Assembly (NCBI GenBank): GCA_964600345.1
Contig: CAZRKA010000018.1
Coordinates: forward strand, 1-27,639
Reading direction: 5' to 3'
Origin: JABMMZ01 sp964600345
GTDB lineage: Bacteria > Bacteroidota > Bacteroidia > NS11-12g > UBA955
DNA length: 27,639 bases
The position numbers and the translations under genes are program-made. Shown piece by piece: positions 15,634-23,374 of this stretch. How positions within the stretch are numbered: position 1 is the stretch's first letter; each line of letters opens with the position of its first letter. The notes under the pieces are model-generated. The model was not told the origin of the DNA, did no database searches, and was given only the letters and a program-made list of their open reading frames with translations.

Positions 15634-16905
15634 TCAGGTTTTCAGTTTTTTCTTTTTAGCACTTGGGAACAGTATGTTATTGAGTATAAGTCTGTAACCC
15701 GGGCTATTCGGAAACAAGGACAGATTAGTAGGTGGTTCTTCAATATGGTGCTGATAGTCTTCAGGATCATGGCCGCTGTAAAAAGTCCAGGTACCTTTAC
15801 CCATACTACCATGGATATATCTCGCTTCGTCGAGCGATTTATTCTCACCCATAATCAGTACTTCGCTTTTGATATATTGTTTTTTAAATGCCGTTGTCTG
15901 ACCCATAAATCCTTTGATGGTCTGGGTGTGATTCTGACAGAGCATTGATGGAATGACATCCCATTTGGCACTGAAGTCGAACAGGGTAAACAAATCGTTG
16001 TCTTCATTCATAAACTGATGACCCATTGTGTTATCAATACTGGCGTGTTCGTATGCCTCAGGACGTTTCTCAATCATGAAATCCTTAAATGCAAAAGTAT
16101 TAGCGAAATTCAATTTATCCTGAGCATCGAAATCAGAACCATCTCCGTCGAACATGCTTTCACAAATATCAACACCATCAGCTGCCAGAGCAATATCATA
16201 GGTATCGGTGGCACTGCACATGGCAAACAAAAATCCACCGCCAAGACAGAAATCCCTGATCTTTTTGGCAACTGCAAGTTTAAGTTGCGACACTTTACTA
16301 AAACCGTGTTTAGCAGCACAGGCTTCATTTTCACTGACTTCGTTTAAATACCAGGTAGCATTGCGGTGACTGAACCAGAATTTACCAAACTGGCCGGTAA
16401 AATCTTCGTGATGCAAATGCAGCCAGTCGTAAGTAATCAGTTTATCGCTTAGTACTTCGTCATCAAAAACCTTGTCGTAGGGTATTTCGGCGTATTCGAG
16501 AACCATAGTAACTGCATCATCCCAGGGTTGCTTATTTTTCGGCGTATAAACTGCAATCTTAGGCGCTTTAAGCAGTTTGACAGTTTCCATATTGACCTCA
16601 GGGTTCGAGATCTCGGCGTGAATAGAATTTGCCTTGCTTTCAGTTATCACATCATAACTGATTCCTCTGATCTTACATTCATTTTCGTAGGCAACATCAA
16701 AATCAAACATAAAACTGCCACCCTCGTAATTCAGCAGCCACTCCACTTCACCGCCTTTGCTGAGCACCCAGTAAGCCACGCCATAAGACTTTAAGTGATC
16801 TTTCTGAGTCACATTCATGGGCAGCACAATTTGAAGCGCTTTCACTCCCTTAAATGGCAACAGAAACAGCAGTGCACAAATTAAAAACTTAATACTTTTT
16901 TTCAT
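15634..16905 (-). CDS. Exported protein of the Bacteroidota family labelled 'asparagine synthetase B' (label doubtful)
   Basis: From the ATG at 16905 the protein has 423 residues, with a signal peptide at 1-23 (MKKSIKFLICALLFLLPFKG...). It is not a true AsnB: there is no N-terminal Cys2 glutaminase and no SGGLDS pyrophosphatase loop. The segment GGGFLFAMCSATDT at 222-235, with Cys230, looks like the nucleophile elbow of a class I glutamine amidotransferase-like fold, and YSGHDPEDY (His379) could supply the histidine. The domain call is inference. The start overlaps the crcB stop by ATGA. An upstream ATG at 16932 would bury the signal peptide, so I reject it. It is the fourth gene of the DUF1573-rfbD-crcB run. 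The end of the protein is lysine-rich. Confidence 0.8.
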   Translation of the reverse strand: MKKSIKFLICALLFLLPFKGVKALQIVLPMNVTQKDHLKSYGVAYWVLSKGGEVEWLLNYEGGSFMFDFDVAYENECKIRGISYDVITESKANSIHAEISNPEVNMETVKLLKAPKIAVYTPKNKQPWDDAVTMVLEYAEIPYDKVFDDEVLSDKLITYDWLHLHHEDFTGQFGKFWFSHRNATWYLNEVSENEACAAKHGFSKVSQLKLAVAKKIRDFCLGGGFLFAMCSATDTYDIALAADGVDICESMFDGDGSDFDAQDKLNFANTFAFKDFMIEKRPEAYEHASIDNTMGHQFMNEDNDLFTLFDFSAKWDVIPSMLCQNHTQTIKGFMGQTTAFKKQYIKSEVLIMGENKSLDEARYIHGSMGKGTWTFYSGHDPEDYQHHIEEPPTNLSLFPNSPGYRLILNNILFPSAKKKKLKT

Positions 16906-17264
16906 TTTACCATGTAGTAGCCAAGGGCGCATAGTCCGAGTCCTGCGAAGTTACTCAAACCTACATACAAAAACGCGGTTCCGCTGTGATTATTTTTCAT
17001 CAGATTAAGGAATTCGACAGAAAATGACGAAAATGTGGTAAAACCTCCAAGGATGCCGGTAAAAATCAGCAGAGAAATCATTTCATTCCATTTTAGTCTG
17101 TATGCAAATGCAGCGAGTAATCCTATTATAAAACAACCTGTAATATTGACTATAAAAGTTGAAAAAGGAAAGCTGTTTCCATCTGGTTTACCTATATAGA
17201 GCTGACATATATAACGCATAAGCGCTCCCATTCCCCCGCCAATAAAAACATAGAGATAATTCAT
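16902..17264 (-). CDS. crcB: Fluoride ion channel CrcB/FluC
   Basis: A 120-residue, four-helix membrane protein that exports fluoride as a dual-topology homodimer. Visible hallmarks are the N-terminal GGGMGALMRY, Asn40 and Gly43 in NITGCF, and GGFTTFSSFSVE at 73-84, containing the Phe-box and the Na-binding break. Length is normal. It overlaps both neighbours by ATGA (17261-17264 with the reductase gene, 16902-16905 with the next), so it is translated within an operon. No fluoride riboswitch is possible directly upstream, because the upstream gene overlaps it. Confidence 0.95.
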   Translation of the reverse strand: MNYLYVFIGGGMGALMRYICQLYIGKPDGNSFPFSTFIVNITGCFIIGLLAAFAYRLKWNEMISLLIFTGILGGFTTFSSFSVEFLNLMKNNHSGTAFLYVGLSNFAGLGLCALGYYMVK

Positions 17265-18175
17265 TTTGCACCTAAGCTGAGTTGTGTTTTGACCATTGCA
17301 AGTCCTTCTTCAAAACTATGAGGTTCATAGTTCAATTCCCTTCTGGCCTTATCGATAATAAAACCCGTAACAGGTGGTCTTCTGGCGGCTTGACTGAGCG
17401 TAGATGAATCCGTTCTCTGCACATTATCCGTTTTCAAACCGAAAAATGCTGCAACCCTTTCAATCAATTCGTAAATACTCATGAAATCTTTCCCTGATAT
17501 ATTGAATATGCCTTTAGCATTGAGGTTTTCTGCAAGAAAACAACCCATGGCAAGATCTTCAGCAAGTGTTGGAGTTCTGTACTGATCGTCGACCACTTTT
17601 ATAGACTGCTGTTTTTCCAGTGCGCCCTTTGCCCAAAGTACAATATTACTTCTGCTCATATCACTGACAACCCCATAAACCAGAACAGTTCTCAGAATAG
17701 ACCAGACAGGTACAAGTTCCTGAACTATTTGTTCACCCTTCAGTTTGGACAATCCGTAATAACTCAGCGGGTCCGGTATCTCATTTTCGTCGAGAGGCCC
17801 ATGAGTTCCATTAAAAATAAAGTCGGTCGAAACATGTATCATGTGGGTTCCGTGTTTTCTGCATGCGAGTGCGAGAAATCTGACTGCATCCACATTAAGC
17901 CTGTCGCAAGCTTCGCGGTCTGTTTCGCAGGCGTCCACATTGGTCATTGCTGCGGTGTGAATCAGCGTATCCGGTTTAAATTCATCGAACAAACGGTCGA
18001 CAGACTTTTGATCTGTAATATCAAGTTCGGTATAATTAATACTGCTGCTCTGAGGATGCCGGCTCGGTCCGATACCGCTCAGCATCACTTCTTTATTCGG
18101 TTTTTGCAAATAAAGGTCTGTTAATTTTTGCCCCAGCAGACCATTGGCACCTGTTATCAGTATTCTCTTCTTCAT
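17261..18175 (-). CDS. rfbD: dTDP-4-dehydrorhamnose reductase-like NAD(P)-dependent reductase
   Basis: A 304-residue extended short-chain dehydrogenase of the RmlD/RfbD type. Rossmann loop GANGLLG at 9-15, active-site STDFIF (116-121), and the catalytic pair Tyr140 and Lys144 in YYGLSK are all visible. RmlD reduces dTDP-4-dehydro-rhamnose in surface-sugar synthesis. No other rhamnose gene (rmlA, B, C) is nearby, so the sugar substrate is uncertain; it may be another nucleotide-sugar or related reductase. It begins 6 bases after the DUF1573 gene and overlaps crcB by 4 bases. Confidence 0.85.
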   Translation of the reverse strand: MKKRILITGANGLLGQKLTDLYLQKPNKEVMLSGIGPSRHPQSSSINYTELDITDQKSVDRLFDEFKPDTLIHTAAMTNVDACETDREACDRLNVDAVRFLALACRKHGTHMIHVSTDFIFNGTHGPLDENEIPDPLSYYGLSKLKGEQIVQELVPVWSILRTVLVYGVVSDMSRSNIVLWAKGALEKQQSIKVVDDQYRTPTLAEDLAMGCFLAENLNAKGIFNISGKDFMSIYELIERVAAFFGLKTDNVQRTDSSTLSQAARRPPVTGFIIDKARRELNYEPHSFEEGLAMVKTQLSLGAK

Positions 18176-18181
18176 TGATTT

Positions 18182-18694
18182 CTAAAAATCGGGTGTTCCG
18201 GAAGGTCCCCTTTTGTACTTTCTGCGCTTTTTCTTTTTGCTTTCTTTTTTAGTTTCTGCAGACGAATTCTCTTTTTTATATTGTTCGAGTTCATTCTGAA
18301 AAGCTTTGTCTACAACTTTGGCTTTAAAACGCGCATAGAAATTATCGTGTCCGTTAACGAGAATAATGATGACTTCTTTAACAACATTATGCCCGCCCCA
18401 TCCTGCGCTGTAAAATTCAACATGTATTTTACCCCTTTCGCCGGGTTTAATCACACCGGGTGTATAGGTTGGGTAAGTGCAACCACAAGGGGGATAGGCC
18501 TGTTTAATCTCAAGATCCACAGTGCCGGTATTGGTGAACCAGAAATCGTACCTGACGGTATCACCTTGGTTGACTGTTCCGAAATCTACCGTATCGATAT
18601 CAAACTTGAGCATCGGATAATTTCCGCTGGTCTGAGCCTTGACACTTAAGCTCATGAGTAGGATAAAAAGCGAAAAGAGTTGTTTGTCGAACAT
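18182..18694 (-). CDS. Exported DUF1573 protein with basic tail
   Basis: A 170-residue protein from the ATG at 18694. Signal peptide 1-20 (ending SVKA before QTSG). The DUF1573 beta-sandwich (ASPM/SPD-2/Hydin-like fold) is recognised from DFGTV at 37-41, FTNTG at 53-57 and PPCGCTYP at 68-75. The tail from about 145 is lysine/arginine-rich (KKKKRRKYKRG) and could bind anionic surface polymer; that is inference. An upstream start at 18754 would overlap the M13 peptidase gene and bury the signal peptide, so I reject it. A one-mismatch -7 element (TAATTTCG) lies 6 bases upstream. It is the first gene of the five-gene minus-strand run. Confidence 0.88.
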   Translation of the reverse strand: MFDKQLFSLFILLMSLSVKAQTSGNYPMLKFDIDTVDFGTVNQGDTVRYDFWFTNTGTVDLEIKQAYPPCGCTYPTYTPGVIKPGERGKIHVEFYSAGWGGHNVVKEVIIILVNGHDNFYARFKAKVVDKAFQNELEQYKKENSSAETKKESKKKKRRKYKRGPSGTPDF

Positions 18695-18733
18695 AAGAGA
18701 CGAAATTACTGAAAAAATCTTATTCTTGCCATT

Positions 18734-20820
18734 ATGAACAGAAGCAAACCACATATATTTATTTTAAGTTCGGCGCTGCTGCTTGTTGCGGCCTGCTCCA
18801 ATCCTCCCAAGAAGAAAGAAACCGCCAACGAAGTAAGCAAGTCAAAAATCATACCCGGTTTTGATACCAGCTCTCTCGACAGACGTTACCGCCCTCAGGA
18901 CGATTTTGACAGTTTTGTAAACGGCGGATGGAAAAAGCTCAACCCTATTCCGGCTACAGAAGGAAACTGGGGTGCATTTGGCATACTCGACAAGGAAAAC
19001 AGCGAAGTAAAGCTAAAAGGCATCATCGAAAATACGCTTAAGAATAAAGAAAATAAAGCCGGAAGCGACGAGCAGAAAATTGCGGATATGTATAAATCGT
19101 TTATGGATACTATGCGTATCGAAAAACTGGGCGTGAGTCCGCTTGCAGCTTATATCTCGCAGATCAATGCCATCACCGACCTTAAGCAGTGGGCTGCCGT
19201 AAGCGGAGAATTACAGAAAATCGGCGTGCCGAGCGTACTGGGTATCTATGTCGATGCCGACGACCGGAACAGCAAAATGAATGCAGTCAAATGGACTCAG
19301 GGCGGATTAAGCCTCGGCGAGAAAAGCTATTACAGTGGAAATGATGAAAGAATGAAAATGATAAGGGCCGAATTTGTAAAGCATGTAGACAACATGATGC
19401 TGCAAAGTGGAAACGAATTCAAGGGCAAAGCCGGAGAAACCCTCTTAAAATTTGAAACTTCACTGGCTTCGATTCAGTTGAGTAATGTTGAACTGCGCGA
19501 TCCGATAAAAACCTATAATAAAATTGCAAGTTCCGAACTCAAAACCCTTTCAAAAAATGTTGACTGGAATAATTTTGCATTAAAGCAAGGCATATCCGCT
19601 GATACAATAATCGTTCAAAATAAAAAGTACTTTTCAGGACTCAACACTTTATTGAGCAAAACGAATATAGAAACCTTAAAATTATATACTTATTATAAAT
19701 TAATTAACACATTTGCGACCTTTTTGCCTAAATCGATAAAAAATGAGCGTTTTAATTTTTACGGCCGTATTAAAAGTGGAATTAAAGAACAGAAAAAAAG
19801 AGATATACAGGCCATTGACATAACTGAAGGTTTAGGTGAAGGTAATATTCTTGGCCGACTTTACACCAAAGCGTATTTCCCTGAATCTTCGAAGAAAAAA
19901 GTGGCCGAAATGATAGATAATGTCAGAGCGGTATACAGCGAAAGAGTTGATAAACTTAGCTGGATGAGCGATAGTACCAAAGCTATGGCCAAGAAAAAAC
20001 TCTCCACTTTTACATACAAAATTGGTTATCCTGATCAATGGGACGATTACAGCAATATCAGTGTGAAATCAGACGCATTAATTGAAAATGTAATCAGCAA
20101 TACGCTGTGGAGTCACAATNNNNNNNNNNCAATAAAATGCTGAATGATATCGGAAAACCGGTAGACAGAAAACGCTGGTATATGCCCCCTCAGACTGTCA
20201 ATGCCTATTACAATCCCCTGAATAATGAAATCGTTTTCCCGGCAGGTATACTTCAGGCGCCTTTCTTTAACCCCGATGCCGACGACGCTATTAACTACGG
20301 CGGAATTATTGCAGTTATTGGACACGAATTTACGCACGGTTTCGACGACCAGGGTGCCCAGTACGATGAAACCGGAAATCTCAGAAACTGGTGGTCAAAG
20401 CAGGATGCAGATAATTTCAATGTCCTTGGCAAGAAATACATCGCATATTTCAATTCGTTTGAAGCACTCCCAGGAGTTCACATCAACGGAGAACTGACGA
20501 TTGGAGAGAATATCGCCGATCTGGGCGGATTAACCCTTGCCTACTATGCACTTAAACGCTCGCTTGAAGGCAAACCCGAACCGGCCAAAATTGACGGTTT
20601 TACCTGGCAGCAAAGATTTTTTATCAGCTGGGCTCAGGTATGGCACAACAATATTAAAGATGAAGAATTGCGCAATCGCCTGCAAACCGATCCCCATTCT
20701 CCTGCGCGATACCGAATCAACGGTCCGTTAAAGCATCTCGACGAGTTTTACGAAGCATTTGGCGTGAAAGAAGGCGACAAAATGTGGATACCGGCTGATC
20801 AGAGAATCCTGATCTGGTAA
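18734..20820 (+). CDS. pepO: M13 (neprilysin/PepO) metallopeptidase lipoprotein, interrupted by a scaffold gap
   Basis: A zinc endopeptidase of the M13 family, anchored in the envelope. The N-terminus carries a lipoprotein signal with lipobox LVAAC (Cys21). The M13_N domain fills the first part. After the gap come NAYYNP (485-490), the zinc site HEFTH (His526, Glu527 catalytic, His530) and ENIAD (Glu587, Asp591). Ten N's at 20120-20129 put the two halves in different frames as written. However, the left side ends in CAAT and the right begins with CAAT. Merging these gives SHNKMLNDIGKPVD in frame and a 690-residue protein, the normal length. I therefore treat it as one intact gene. A TATTCTTG element (one mismatch) lies 5 bases before the ATG. 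A strong terminator follows. Confidence 0.92.
20120..20129. other. Scaffold gap (10 N) inside the M13 peptidase gene
   Basis: A run of ten N's. The same length occurs at 23131-23140, so it is probably a fixed placeholder and not a measured distance. The flanks share CAAT, consistent with adjoining contigs that overlap by four bases. Confidence 0.97.
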
Positions 20821-20841
20821 AATTGAAACTCAATTAAATAT

Positions 20842-20873
20842 AAAGACCCCGTGAATATCACGGGGTCTTTTTT
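20842..20873. terminator. Bidirectional intrinsic terminator between the M13 gene and exbD2
   Basis: A perfect 13-base stem (AAAGACCCCGTGA at 20842-20854 and its complement at 20858-20870) with a 3-base loop. A T run follows on the plus strand, and an A/T-rich tract on the other side serves the minus strand. It lies 22 bases after the M13 stop and 21 bases before the exbD2 stop, so it can end both convergent transcripts. Confidence 0.92.
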
Positions 20874-20893
20874 GTAAAGAGTTATTTGATTTA

Positions 20894-21370
20894 TTATTCG
20901 TCGTCGGCAAGTGATTTGCCTTTATTTGACGAATAAACTATTCTTAAAGCATTGGCTTCGCGCAGCTTCAATTTAACATCGTTAAGTATACCCATTTTGA
21001 TGTGTTTGTCTGCTTTAATCGAAACTGTAAACAAATTTATAAAAACAGCCGGTATTCTTTTCTTTTCTTCTTCGACCCATACCGGAATTGATTTAGGATC
21101 TTTAAAGGCATCATTCAGCTGAATGCGCGTTGAAGTACCATAAATTTCAGGCTGTTTAGGTTTTCCGATATACATGTAGGTCACTACCTGTTTATTATCG
21201 AGAGTTGTTACTTCAGATGCAGATGGAACCGATACTGTAACCTTTACTTCTGCATCCTTCATCTTGGTTACCACCATGAAAAAGAACAGCAGCATGAACA
21301 CGATATCAGGCAGGGAAGCTGTATTGATTGACTGCGAACCGGCGCCTGCACTTTTTTTAAATTTTGCCAT
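20894..21370 (-). CDS. exbD: ExbD/TolR-family proton-channel subunit (second copy)
   Basis: A 158-residue inner-membrane protein with one N-terminal transmembrane helix and a periplasmic domain. The helix contains the proton-carrying aspartate, Asp22 in SLPDIVFMLLFFFMV. With ExbB it uses the proton gradient to energise outer-membrane transport or a similar process. It is the last gene of exbB-X-exbD1-exbD2, 17 bases after exbD1, and ends at the bidirectional terminator. It differs clearly from exbD1 beyond the helix, so the two may form a hetero-oligomer. Confidence 0.92.
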   Translation of the reverse strand: MAKFKKSAGAGSQSINTASLPDIVFMLLFFFMVVTKMKDAEVKVTVSVPSASEVTTLDNKQVVTYMYIGKPKQPEIYGTSTRIQLNDAFKDPKSIPVWVEEEKKRIPAVFINLFTVSIKADKHIKMGILNDVKLKLREANALRIVYSSNKGKSLADDE

Positions 21371-21387
21371 GATAAAATCTACAATGT

Positions 21388-21948
21388 TTATTTATAAGGG
21401 TTTTCGCCGCCAATTTCTTCGGGTTCTGCCTCAGAAATTTTTTGTGGAAATGCTTTAAGTGCTTCCTGTTGCTGTTTGCTGCCTTTCGGAAAATCGTCAA
21501 ATTTTCTGCCGAATTTACTCTGGCAATATTCATCCCTCAGTTCGTTATATGCTCTTTTAAGTTCGTTCTGGACAGAAATATAAGCACCATAGGTGGTACC
21601 CTTGTCATTTTTAAGGGAGACAACTGCTTTATCAGGATTTTGACTTAATGCTTCACTCTTGGATGGATTGGCAATAAACTTCTTTGTTGCATCACAAAGC
21701 TGGTCAATATTCATCCATTCGCCTTCAACCAATAGCTGATCGTTCTTGTTTATAAGTACTTCCCAGATATTGCGTTTTTTAATGGTCGGCGGATCTTGTG
21801 CCGGCGGTAATTTTGGCGGAAGTTTAATGGCAATACCCTTGTCGCTGTCAATGCTTGTTGTTACAAGAAAAAAGATAAGCAGCAGGAAGGCGATATCCGC
21901 CATGGAACCTGCGTTAATTTCGGGTACAGCCCTTTGTTTGCGTGCCAT
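21388..21948 (-). CDS. exbD: ExbD/TolR-family proton-channel subunit (first copy)
   Basis: A 186-residue inner-membrane protein. The N-terminus PEINAGSMADIAFLLLIFFLV is the standard Bacteroidota ExbD opening, with the essential membrane aspartate Asp18. A proline-rich linker (KLPPKLPPAQ) leads to the periplasmic domain, which has an additional C-terminal stretch of about 30 residues compared with exbD2. It starts 9 bases after the small membrane protein gene. It probably works with the ExbB encoded at 22386-23215. Confidence 0.93.
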   Translation of the reverse strand: MARKQRAVPEINAGSMADIAFLLLIFFLVTTSIDSDKGIAIKLPPKLPPAQDPPTIKKRNIWEVLINKNDQLLVEGEWMNIDQLCDATKKFIANPSKSEALSQNPDKAVVSLKNDKGTTYGAYISVQNELKRAYNELRDEYCQSKFGRKFDDFPKGSKQQQEALKAFPQKISEAEPEEIGGENPYK

Positions 21949-21957
21949 GATAAAAAA

Positions 21958-22386
21958 TTACATTCGTTTAATAAAATCGGACAATGAAGCGTAGACAGTA
22001 ATCAATACAGCAGCCCCTAATACGATCCAGGTGGCAATAAGGCTTCCGCCAATGATACCGGAATATGATTCAGTATCAACACCGTATTTTGTATAAGAAA
22101 GAGTTACCTTGTGATCATCTATCATATATCCTATTACTATCAAAATAATCAGTATTCCTATACCTACTCCGGACATAATTGCTGACTTAGGTTTGTTTAC
22201 AAGACCTTTAGCGGATAATACCAGAGCTACCAATATGGCCAGTACCGTTAAAATATACATCAATATCAGTCCGTAACTAACCGGTGCACCAACAGTAGTT
22301 TTGCCGGCGCCCAAAATCCAGATTGTTATAAAAATAGACAGGCCGAGAGTTATGCCGTAAAATATATTTTTAGCGAGCTTGTTCAT
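21958..22386 (-). CDS. Small four-helix membrane protein between exbB and exbD
   Basis: A 142-residue protein with four predicted transmembrane helices (about 7-28, 38-59, 69-89 and 113-134) and a short polar loop between the third and fourth. I do not recognise a named domain. Its start overlaps the exbB stop by one base (TAATG), and exbD1 follows 9 bases later, so it is translated as part of the Exb module. A protein of this size at this position is common in Bacteroidota exbB-exbD-exbD clusters; a role as an accessory channel subunit is inference. Confidence 0.8.
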   Translation of the reverse strand: MNKLAKNIFYGITLGLSIFITIWILGAGKTTVGAPVSYGLILMYILTVLAILVALVLSAKGLVNKPKSAIMSGVGIGILIILIVIGYMIDDHKVTLSYTKYGVDTESYSGIIGGSLIATWIVLGAAVLITVYASLSDFIKRM

Positions 22387-23215
22387 TACTGTACAATTTT
22401 GTTTTTGATTAAAATATCAGTCAATGAAATTGAAGCATCTTCCATTTCGTTGGCGATAGAATCTATCTTTGAAAGAATTAAGTTATAAAAAATCTGGAGA
22501 ATGATGGCTACTATCAGACCGGCTACAGTAGTTAAGAGAGCTACTTTGATACCGTCTGCCACAATTGTTGGAGAAATATCCCCTGCAGCAGCAATTTTAT
22601 CAAAAGCCTGAATCATACCGATAACGGTACCCAGGAACCCGAGCATTGGAGCGAGTGCAATAAACAGAGATATCCAAACCATTCCTTTTTCGAGCTGACC
22701 CATTTGAACTGAGCCATAAGATTGAACAGCGTGCTCAACTTTGTCGATACCTTCATCTATACGGTCGAGACCCTGGTAGTATATACTTGCAACTGGACCT
22801 TTGGTATTTCTGCATTCTTCTTTGGCAGCTTCAACACCTTTGGTTTTGATAATCTCTTCAATTCTTTCAATGAACTTCTGAGTATTGATACCTGAAAGGA
22901 AAAGTGATATAATTCTTTCGATTACTATAGCCAGACCTATAAGGAAACAAATCAATACCGGCGCCATCCATATAGGATCACCTTCGATGAACTTGTCTTT
23001 TATAGCCTGATGACCGCTGACTTCTTCTTTTTTGGTTTCTTCACCAACAGCGGCGGTATTGGCAGCTTTAGCTGCAGTCACCGCGCCGCGCGCGACGAGC
23101 GTGGCCAGCGGCCGGCTCATCGCCTGCTGTNNNNNNNNNNGGCCTGTGCATAAACAGTACTTACATTGGCAGAAAGAAACACAGTAACGAGGATTAACGC
23201 GAATAATTTTTTCAT
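22386..23215 (-). CDS. exbB: MotA/TolQ/ExbB proton-channel protein, interrupted by a scaffold gap
   Basis: The proton-channel subunit of an Exb/Tol motor. Three membrane helices are visible: MAPVLICFLIGLAIVIERII, then the segment around FIALAPMLGFLGTVIGMIQAF, then VALLTTVAGLIVAIILQIF. As read from the left contig alone, the gene would start at an ATG at 23120, but that codon lies in a GC-rich segment beside the gap. Beyond the gap, 23215-23141 encodes MKKLFALILVTVFLSANVST then VYAQA, the long signal-like leader typical of Bacteroidota ExbB proteins. I therefore place the true start at 23215, with the few codons at 23081-23140 unreliable. A TATTTTTG element lies 38 bases upstream. It is the first gene of the four-gene Exb operon. 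Confidence 0.9.
23131..23140. other. Scaffold gap (10 N) near the 5' end of exbB
   Basis: Ten N's between the exbB leader (23141-23215) and the rest of the gene. The left flank, 23081-23130, is about 80% G+C, unlike everything around it. The gap length is a placeholder. Confidence 0.97.
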
Positions 23216-23253
23216 TTTAATCTATTTTAAATTTAACTTAATAATTAAGACCG

Positions 23254-23261
23254 CAAAAATA
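23254..23261 (-). promoter_or_regulatory. -7 promoter element (TATTTTTG) of the exb operon
   Basis: Exact TAnnTTTG on the minus strand, 38 bases before the ATG at 23215. It supports that ATG as the real exbB start. No clear -33 element at the usual spacing. Confidence 0.5.
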
Positions 23262-23374
23262 GAAAATTATTCCACTTTTAAAATTAATTATTGGTTAAAT
23301 CTCATTATTTTTACACTTATTTAAATCTCAATGCTGCAGTTTTATGATTTATACCGCACTTTTGTGACCTTATA

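Noticed and set aside
15634..16932. True asparagine synthetase
   Set aside because: No N-terminal catalytic Cys, no ATP pyrophosphatase loop, and a signal peptide is present.
17265..17300. Fluoride riboswitch upstream of crcB
   Set aside because: crcB overlaps the upstream coding gene by 4 bases; there is no leader.
18695..18754. Longer 5' end of the DUF1573 gene (start at 18754)
   Set aside because: It would overlap the divergent M13 gene and place 20 residues before a clear signal peptide.
20107..20143. True frameshift or gene fission in the M13 peptidase
   Set aside because: The frame change depends only on an arbitrary 10-N placeholder; the CAAT overlap restores the frame.
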